In this document: positions 6,011-10,595 of the stretch, piece by piece
Layout: each line of letters begins with the position of its first letter
How positions within the stretch are numbered: position 1 is the stretch's first letter
DNA from: Chloroflexota bacterium
Lineage (GTDB): Bacteria; Chloroflexota; Limnocylindria; Limnocylindrales; CSP1-4
Assembly: GCA_021786265.1 (NCBI GenBank)
Contig: JAJYNP010000088.1
Coordinates: forward strand, 1-10,595
Reading direction: 5' to 3'
Length of the DNA stretch: 10,595 nucleotides
Made by a program: the position numbers and the translations under genes
Notes under the pieces: generated by a model
Told to the model about the DNA's origin: nothing
Database searches by the model: none
The model's input: only the letters and a program-made list of their open reading frames with translations

Positions 6011-7980
6011 CGGGACGCCTCCAGGACAGCCGCCGCCACCGGTTCGCCGCCGATGGCCGCGGTCACATCGATGAGCTTGTCGTACGCCCGCTCGATCACC
6101 GCGTAGTTCGCCTCGACCACGTTGCCGCCGCGCTTGCCGAAGAAACGGGGCAGGAGCTTGTGGACGGCGTCCAGGAGCTCGTCGCGATCGAGGCCCGCCC
6201 GCGCGGCGAAGGGCGACACGCGCAGGAAGACACCCACCTGGGCCACGCCCTGCATCCGGACCACGAGGTCCGGCCGCGGCGCGAACTCCGCCGCGAGGGC
6301 CGCGGTGTCGAGCGCGGTGACCCGGATGTTGCGGGCCAGGATCTGGGCCCGTGCCTCGGCGGGCACGGACTGCCAGATCTCGGCGGCATCCGCGAGCGGG
6401 GTCTGCAGGAAGACCGTGCCACCGTCGGCCAGCCCGGCCAGCGGGTCGCCCATCGCGAACGCGGAGACGTCGTGCAGCGGCACGAACTCCACGTGAGAGA
6501 GCTCGTTGTGCTGCCGGATCGGCGCGTCGGCGATGGTCAGGTAGTACGTGGTGGGCAGGCCCTTCTTCTCCGAGCCGTAGCGCGGGTAGGCCTGCACGTG
6601 CATGTCGAAGAGCTCGCCGATGAGGGTGGCGAGGAACTTGTTGGTGGTGACGGACCCGAACCCGCCGATCGAGTGGCCCCGCAGGCTGTACGCGCCGGCC
6701 GGCCGGAGGTCGATGTCGTGCGACTCGATCGCCAGCGGGTGGCGGATGCCGACCACGACGTGAGGCTGCCGGCGGACCGCCTCGGCGTCCACGAGTCGAT
6801 CGAAGACGGCGATCAGGTCGCCCGCGGCCACGTCGCGGCTCCCCAGCCCGGCGGACACCGAGAGGACCCGCGGGACACGGTTGCCGTCGGCGGCCAGGTC
6901 GGCCAGGGCGGCCTTCGTCTCCCGGGTGACCGGGTTGTCGGCCGCGGCCGGCTCGTCCGTGCGCTCGACGATGGCCACGGCGGTCGTGTTGCGGATGAGT
7001 CCCGCCAGCATCGCGGCGGGGAACGGGCGGTACGCCGTGATCCCGATGCAGCCGACCCTGCGGCCGAGCGACCGGAGGTGGTCGACCACGGTGATCGCGG
7101 TGTCCGCGATCGTCCCCATCGAGAGCAGGATGTACTCCGCGTCGTCGCAGCGGTACGGGTTGACCAGGTCGTACTGCCGTCCGGTCAGCTCGCCCCACTC
7201 CCGCATCGCCTCGTGCGTGACCTCGGACAGCCGGTCGTAGAAGGCACGCTGGGCGATGCGGCCCTTCATGTAGCTGTCCTGGTTCTGCACCACGCCCGTC
7301 ATCAGGCCCTGGGCCGGGTCGAACAGGTCGCGGATCGAGGCACGCGGGTCGCCGACGTAGCCCTTCAGGAGCTCGTCCTCGGGGAGGAGCACGTTCTCCA
7401 TGGTGTGGGTGGTGAGGAAGCCGTCCTGCACGCAGAGGAACGGGGTCTCCGTCTCCTCGGCCACGCGCCGGCAGATCGCGGTCAGGTCGGCCGCCTCCTG
7501 CGCGTTGCGGGCGAACAGGATGCCCCACCCGGCGTCTGCCACGCCCATGACGTCGTCGTGTCCCGCGTGGATGTTGAGCGACTGGCTGGTGAGCGCGCGT
7601 GCGCCGACGTGAAAGACCGCCGGGAGACGCTTGCCGGAGATGACGTACAGCACCTCCTTCATCAGGAGGAGGCCCTGGCCGGCCGTGAAGTTCGTGACGC
7701 GCCCGCCGGCGAGCGCGAAACCCTCGGCGGCGCTGGCCGAGGAATGCTCAGACTCGGGTTCGACGAAACGAAGGGTGGTCCCCCAGAGGTTCGTGCGCCC
7801 CTCGGCCACGGCTACCTGGTAGACGGCCGCCATCGTGGTGGACGGCGTGATCGGGTAGGCGCAGGCCGCTTCCGAGATGCGGGTCTCGACGTGCGCGATC
7901 GCCTCCGAGCCGTCGACGATGGCCGGGATGCCGGGATACCGAGGAGGGCGTGATTCATGGAGGGACGCATCGGTACTCAT
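6007..7980 (-). CDS. nifJ: NifJ-like pyruvate:ferredoxin oxidoreductase, first half (alpha and gamma domains)
   Basis: A 657-aa protein matching domains I-III of single-chain PFOR. Domain I (about 20-255) has YPITPST (42-48, T45 equivalent to the substrate-binding Thr), EPESEHS with E78 as the probable TPP-activating Glu, and R128 in GARALTSQSL. Domain II runs to about 400. The gamma domain (about 405-635) includes GHSIGGFGSVTTNK and YGSEKKGLPTTYYLT. Two motifs differ from textbook NifJ: GFLTTHT (187-193) replaces GFRTSHE, and the gamma signature looks like that of multi-subunit PORs, so this is a divergent branch. The ATG at 7980 was chosen because GGAAGGA (7991-7997) lies 10 nt upstream and the fold begins about 20 residues later; earlier in-frame codons are non-conserved. 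It cannot act alone, because the TPP-pyrophosphate and iron-sulfur domains are in the product of 5601-3919. Confidence 0.88.
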   Translation of the reverse strand: MSTDASLHESRPPRYPGIPAIVDGSEAIAHVETRISEAACAYPITPSTTMAAVYQVAVAEGRTNLWGTTLRFVEPESEHSSASAAEGFALAGGRVTNFTAGQGLLLMKEVLYVISGKRLPAVFHVGARALTSQSLNIHAGHDDVMGVADAGWGILFARNAQEAADLTAICRRVAEETETPFLCVQDGFLTTHTMENVLLPEDELLKGYVGDPRASIRDLFDPAQGLMTGVVQNQDSYMKGRIAQRAFYDRLSEVTHEAMREWGELTGRQYDLVNPYRCDDAEYILLSMGTIADTAITVVDHLRSLGRRVGCIGITAYRPFPAAMLAGLIRNTTAVAIVERTDEPAAADNPVTRETKAALADLAADGNRVPRVLSVSAGLGSRDVAAGDLIAVFDRLVDAEAVRRQPHVVVGIRHPLAIESHDIDLRPAGAYSLRGHSIGGFGSVTTNKFLATLIGELFDMHVQAYPRYGSEKKGLPTTYYLTIADAPIRQHNELSHVEFVPLHDVSAFAMGDPLAGLADGGTVFLQTPLADAAEIWQSVPAEARAQILARNIRVTALDTAALAAEFAPRPDLVVRMQGVAQVGVFLRVSPFAARAGLDRDELLDAVHKLLPRFFGKRGGNVVEANYAVIERAYDKLIDVTAAIGGEPVAAAVLEASR

Positions 7981-8162
7981 GCCGACAGTGTCCTTCCGGC
8001 CGCCCGTGCCCGGGACGGGCCGCTCGGCCCCCTGTCGTGGTACGACGGTCGCGTTGTGCCCTACGCGAGGGGGGAGGGGGTGCGCGTCTGCAGGTCTCCG
8101 GCGGCCATCCTGTCGGGTAGGGCGGTCCGCCTCATCACAGGAACCGGAGCCCCTGCCGCGCC
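7981..8162 (-). other. Gap between zinc-ribbon gene and NifJ-like gene
   Basis: This 182-nt gap holds the RBS at 7991-7997, mutually exclusive short hairpins (8002-8007 with 8015-8020; 8017-8021 with 8026-8030), and a G-rich plus-strand tract around 8070-8082. I see no gene and no convincing -35/-10 pair, so the NifJ-like genes probably depend on the promoter upstream of the zinc-ribbon gene, or on a promoter I cannot recognise. Confidence 0.4.
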
Positions 8163-8357
8163 TCAGTGCGTGGCTGCGCCGACTCGGCGTGTGAAGCCGC
8201 AGATGCGGCAGGTGGCGAGGCCGGTCCGCTCGTCGAGGTCCAGGCGCGAGGCGCACCCGTTGGTGCCGCAGAAGAGCTCGCGGTCGAACCCGTGCTGGGC
8301 GCGACGGCGCAGCCGGCGCCTGGCTCCGGCCTGCGTGTAGCTGGTGGACGTGTTCAC
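8163..8357 (-). CDS. Small zinc-ribbon protein
   Basis: A 64-aa protein with four cysteines in a zinc-ribbon arrangement: C30 and C35 (CGTNGC) and C50 and C53 (CRIC), the second pair followed by GFTRR. The N-terminal third is strongly basic (RRRLRRR at 13-19). The GTG at 8357 is supported by GGGAG (8364-8368) 6 nt upstream; the same frame stays open upstream to 8564, but that part is low-complexity and covers the promoter at 8511-8539. Four-Cys ribbons with a basic arm often contact nucleic acid or serve as structural zinc modules, but I do not recognise a named family. It is encoded upstream of and in the same direction as the split NifJ operon, separated by 182 nt, so it may be co-transcribed. 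Being a real gene is likely; its function is unknown. Confidence 0.65.
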   Translation of the reverse strand: MNTSTSYTQAGARRRLRRRAQHGFDRELFCGTNGCASRLDLDERTGLATCRICGFTRRVGAATH

Positions 8358-8510
8358 GTTGATCTCCCTGCGCCAGCCTGCACTGCATGCGGCGGCGCGT
8401 GTTGTCGCTCGTGGCCGACCTGACAGGCGACCTGAGCCTGATGTCGCGGCGCGCGCGGGGAGCGTTGCTCGACCCGCCGCGGGCGCCGGCGGCGTTGTCT
8501 TGATGGCGGA

Positions 8511-8539
8511 ATTCTCCGTGATTTCGCCGAAAACGTCAA
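8511..8539 (-). promoter_or_regulatory. Housekeeping-sigma-type promoter for the zinc-ribbon/NifJ operon
   Basis: On the minus strand TTGACG (8534-8539) is followed after exactly 17 nt by GAGAAT (8511-8516): 5/6 and 4/6 matches to the consensus. It would start transcription near 8504 and leave a leader of about 147 nt before the GTG at 8357. This local patch is noticeably A/T-richer than its surroundings. It is the best promoter candidate in the window, but is inferred from sequence alone. Confidence 0.55.
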
Positions 8540-8599
8540 ACGGAGCATCGCGCAGGACCCCCATCGATCCCGCGGTACCCCGATCGCGCGCCGCACCGG

Positions 8600-8605
8600 T
8601 ACCAT
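8600..8605 (+). promoter_or_regulatory. Candidate -10 element of a leaderless promoter
   Basis: TACCAT fits the TANNNT -10 pattern and ends 6 nt before the GTG at 8612. That places the likely transcription start at or next to the start codon. No Shine-Dalgarno sequence precedes the GTG, which is consistent with a leaderless mRNA. No clear -35 is visible around 8577-8582. Confidence 0.35.
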
Positions 8606-8611
8606 CCGCGT

Positions 8612-10207
8612 GTGCCAGACGTGGTGGTCCTGGAGGGCGTGTCGCTCACCCGTGACGGCCGGTCCATCCTCGAGGGGATCGACTGGGTGGTCCGTGAGGG
8701 CGAGCGCTGGATCGTGCTGGGCCCGAACGGTGCCGGCAAGACGACGCTGCTGGAGGTCGCGAGCCTCTACCTGTTCCCGTCGGCCGGGCGCGTCACCGTG
8801 CTCGGTGCGACGCACGGCCGCACGGACGTGCGGCCGCTCCGGTCGCGGATCGGGTACGCCAGCGCGGCCCTGGCGCGCCTGCTGCACCCCGACCTGACCG
8901 TGCTCCAGGCAGTGGCGACCGGCCGGAGCGGCGTGCTCGACCCGTACTGGGCGGAGCCGGCCCCGGAGGACGTCTCGCTCGCGGTGGCGCTCCTGGCGCG
9001 GCTCGGGTGTGCGACCCTCGCGCTGCACGCGCTCGGGACGCTCTCCGAGGGCGAGCGCCAGCGCGTGCAGGTCGCCCGTGCATTGATGGCCTCGCCCGAC
9101 CTGCTCCTGCTCGACGAGCCGAGCGCGGGCCTGGATCTCGGGGCCCGGGAACTGCTGGTGAGGAGCCTGGCCGGCCTGGCCGCTGACCGGCGCATGCGCT
9201 CGATCGTGTTCGTGACGCAGCACGTGGAGGAGATCCCGGCCGGGTTCACGCACGCGCTGCTCCTGCGACGCGGCCGGGTGCTGGCGGCGGGACCGCTGGA
9301 ATCCACCCTCACGGCGAAATCGCTGACCGCGTGCTTCGGGTTGCCGCTCGAGGTGGAGGCGCGGAACGGGCGATGGTCGGCGCGGGCTGCCGATCTCCCG
9401 GGGGCCTCGAAGGGGTACTCGCCGGCCGGCCGGCCGGCACGATCCGGGGATCGGGCGCGTGCCGGCGAGACGCGCGGGCCGCGAGAGCCCCGCGCGTCGG
9501 GGACGGGCCGGGGACCGGGCGGAACGGCGGACAGCGCGGAAGGGGCGGCACCGAGCGGAACGGCGGCCAGCGTGGACGAGCCGGGACCGGTCAGCGCGCC
9601 ATCCCCGGGCGAGGGTTCCTGCCGCGAGGACGCCGACGATCCGACGGACGGGGAAGGAATCGGGGAGCGCGGCACGCTGGTCCGGGATCCGGACGGCAGG
9701 CTGAAGGCGTTCCGGCCGCTGCCGCCCGAGGAGCGCCTCCGCGCGCTGGACCGCTCCCTGGCCGCCTACGCCGCCGGCGACTTCTTCGCGGCCCACGAGA
9801 TCCTGGAGCCCGGCTGGATGGGGTCCGACGACCAGGCCGAGCGGGCGCTCCACCAGGCGTTGATCAAGCTCGCCGCCGCCGGTGTGCACGCGGTCCGCGG
9901 CAACCCGGAGGGAGTGCGGCGCAACCTCCAGGGGTCGGCACGTCGCCTGGCGTTGGTGCCCGACGAGTCGACCGGGATCCTCGGCGACGCGATCCGGCGA
10001 GTCGACCTCTCGGCGACCCGCGGGTGGATCGCCGCCGCACTCGCCGCCTTCGAGCACGCGCCGGATGCCGCGACGCTCGGCAGCCTGGCCGGCCTGATCG
10101 CCGCCGGGCCGGCACCCGTCTCCCGTCCGGCGCCCGCAGCCCATGGCGCCCAGGACTCCGGCACCGCCCCGGCATCCGAACCGTCAGGCGGGCAGGCGGG
10201 CGCGTAG
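8612..10207 (+). CDS. ABC ATPase fused to a C-terminal DUF309-like domain
   Basis: A 531-aa protein with three parts. Residues 1-258 form a complete ABC ATPase: Walker A GPNGAGKT (37-44), signature LSEGE (144-148), Walker B LLLLDEP (164-170), D-loop SAGLDL, and H-loop H204. The usual Q-loop glutamine is Ala85 (IGYASAAL), as in some YlmA/ModF-like soluble ABC proteins. Residues 260-355 are a Gly/Ala/Pro/Ser/Glu-rich, probably disordered linker. Residues 365-480 resemble DUF309, with FFAAHEILE (391-399), W402, a helix carrying H414, and AAAGVHAVRGN (421-431). DUF309 is a helical domain of unknown function, usually a small stand-alone protein. No permease or binding protein is encoded nearby. 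The GTG at 8612 (or 8621) lacks an RBS. A separate DUF309 gene starting at GTG 9572 is possible, but the frame is unbroken and no good RBS precedes it. The 3' end overlaps the convergent lhgO gene by 24 nt. Confidence 0.8.
   Translation: MPDVVVLEGVSLTRDGRSILEGIDWVVREGERWIVLGPNGAGKTTLLEVASLYLFPSAGRVTVLGATHGRTDVRPLRSRIGYASAALARLLHPDLTVLQAVATGRSGVLDPYWAEPAPEDVSLAVALLARLGCATLALHALGTLSEGERQRVQVARALMASPDLLLLDEPSAGLDLGARELLVRSLAGLAADRRMRSIVFVTQHVEEIPAGFTHALLLRRGRVLAAGPLESTLTAKSLTACFGLPLEVEARNGRWSARAADLPGASKGYSPAGRPARSGDRARAGETRGPREPRASGTGRGPGGTADSAEGAAPSGTAASVDEPGPVSAPSPGEGSCREDADDPTDGEGIGERGTLVRDPDGRLKAFRPLPPEERLRALDRSLAAYAAGDFFAAHEILEPGWMGSDDQAERALHQALIKLAAAGVHAVRGNPEGVRRNLQGSARRLALVPDESTGILGDAIRRVDLSATRGWIAAALAAFEHAPDAATLGSLAGLIAAGPAPVSRPAPAAHGAQDSGTAPASEPSGGQAGA
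9519..9572 (+). repeat. Imperfect 18-nt direct repeat in the linker of the ABC-DUF309 gene
   Basis: Positions 9519-9536 and 9555-9572 are identical except for one base (A9531 versus C9567). The copies are 36 nt (12 codons) apart and in frame, giving GTADS and GTAAS in the disordered linker. This suggests the linker has grown by local duplication of GC-rich sequence. Confidence 0.6.
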
Positions 10208-10595
10208 GCCGAACCGGTCGACCGCGCGCTCCGCGAGCATTCGGCCGATCGCGAGGGAGGCCGTGGCGGCGGGCGAGGGCGCGTTCCTCACGTGGATGAT
10301 CGCGTCGCCCTCGCCGAGGCTGAAGTCGTCGACCAGTTGCCCGTCGACCCGGAGCAACTGGGCGCGGACTCCCGTCGGCCCGAACTCCAGGTCCTCCGGG
10401 CGCAGCTCCGGCACGTACCGGCGCAACACACCGACGAACGCCGCTTTCGAGACATCCCGCCACATCTCCGCCAGTCCGGTCCGGATGTACGGCAACGCCA
10501 TGCGCCACGACCCGGGCCAGGCGAGGGAGGCCGCTATGTCGCGCGGCGACACGTCCGTGCGCCGGTAGCCCTCCCGCGCGAAGGATGGCACCGCG
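10184..10595 (-). CDS. lhgO: L-2-hydroxyglutarate oxidase (LhgO family), C-terminal part only
   Basis: The visible 136 codons are the C-terminal third of a roughly 400-aa FAD-dependent oxidoreductase of the DAO superfamily. LhgO/L2HGDH enzymes oxidise L-2-hydroxyglutarate to 2-oxoglutarate and pass electrons to the quinone pool or oxygen. Recognisable family segments are FAREGYR at the visible N-terminal end, FVGVLRRYVPEL, GVRAQ followed by LVDDF, and HVRNAPSPAATASLAIG near the end, which closes the FAD site. The frame stays open to the window edge (the GTG at 10591 is internal), so the start lies to the right. The last 24 nt overlap the end of the convergent ABC-DUF309 gene. The product would supply 2-oxoglutarate, a candidate substrate for the OFORs to the left, although the two are separated by unrelated genes. 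Confidence 0.85.
   Translation of the reverse strand, partial: AVPSFAREGYRRTDVSPRDIAASLAWPGSWRMALPYIRTGLAEMWRDVSKAAFVGVLRRYVPELRPEDLEFGPTGVRAQLLRVDGQLVDDFSLGEGDAIIHVRNAPSPAATASLAIGRMLAERAVDRFGLRARLPA

Noticed and set aside
5594..7528. A 644-codon minus-strand frame running upstream of the CBS protein
   Set aside because: Only the part from the ATG at 6010 is meaningful. Upstream of that the frame lies out of phase within the NifJ-like gene and is low-complexity.
5824..7953. A 709-codon open frame on the plus strand, antisense to the NifJ-like first half
   Set aside because: It mirrors the codon bias of the real minus-strand gene, has no recognisable motif and is rich in Arg, Gly, Val and Asp as expected from a GC-rich shadow frame.
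8358..8564. Extension of the zinc-ribbon protein to an ATG at 8564
   Set aside because: The added 69 residues are low-complexity, the ATG has only a weak RBS, and the stretch covers a good -35/-10 pair, whereas the GTG at 8357 has GGGAG at 6-nt spacing.
9421..9434. A 14-nt perfect palindrome of repeated GCCGG in the ABC-DUF309 linker
   Set aside because: It is simple GC-rich repetition within coding sequence, and I see no reason to call it a binding site.
8354..10144. A 596-codon minus-strand open frame opposite the ABC-DUF309 gene
   Set aside because: The plus strand carries complete Walker A, signature and Walker B motifs; the reverse translation shows no domain.
1..10595. CRISPR arrays, insertion sequences, tRNA or rRNA genes
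   Set aside because: No regularly spaced repeats, transposase motifs with terminal repeats, or RNA-gene signatures were seen on either strand.

Overview
This is a high-GC (well above 65% by eye), gene-dense bacterial window dominated by 2-oxoacid:ferredoxin oxidoreductase (OFOR) genes. GTG starts, strong GAAGGAGG ribosome-binding sites, tight ATGA stop/start overlaps and GC-driven antisense open frames fit an Actinobacteriota- or Chloroflexota-like lineage. No marker gene is present, so the phylum is a guess.

Plus strand, 1-3831: the C-terminal part of an HdrE/DsrM-like (nitrate reductase gamma-type) membrane protein, a hairpin-bearing gap, then a four-gene operon for a VorB/Kor-type OFOR in the order ferredoxin-alpha-beta-gamma. 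A strong 13-bp hairpin at 3849-3882 closes this block.

Minus strand, 8357 down to 3919, read right to left: a 64-residue zinc-ribbon protein, the first half of a NifJ-like pyruvate-type OFOR (alpha and gamma domains, 657 aa), a tandem-CBS protein (138 aa), and the second half of the same NifJ-like enzyme (domain IV, ferredoxin and TPP domains, 560 aa). The last three genes overlap by 4 and 8 nt. The CBS gene is therefore inserted exactly where a single-chain NifJ has been split. A good -35/-10 pair (8534-8539 / 8511-8516) lies about 150 nt upstream of the zinc-ribbon gene.

Right end: on the plus strand, a permease-less ABC ATPase joined through a roughly 100-residue low-complexity linker to a C-terminal DUF309-like domain (531 aa), probably translated from a leaderless transcript. 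Its 3' end overlaps by 24 nt the 3' end of a convergent gene, the C-terminal third of an L-2-hydroxyglutarate oxidase (LhgO), whose start lies beyond the window.

How the genes may work together (inference): the two OFORs interconvert 2-oxoacids and acyl-CoAs while loading or unloading ferredoxin. The Hdr-like membrane protein could pass electrons to or from the quinone pool. The CBS protein could tie the NifJ-like enzyme to adenylate status. LhgO yields 2-oxoglutarate, a possible OFOR substrate. The most unusual points are the CBS gene inside a split NifJ and the ABC-DUF309 fusion.
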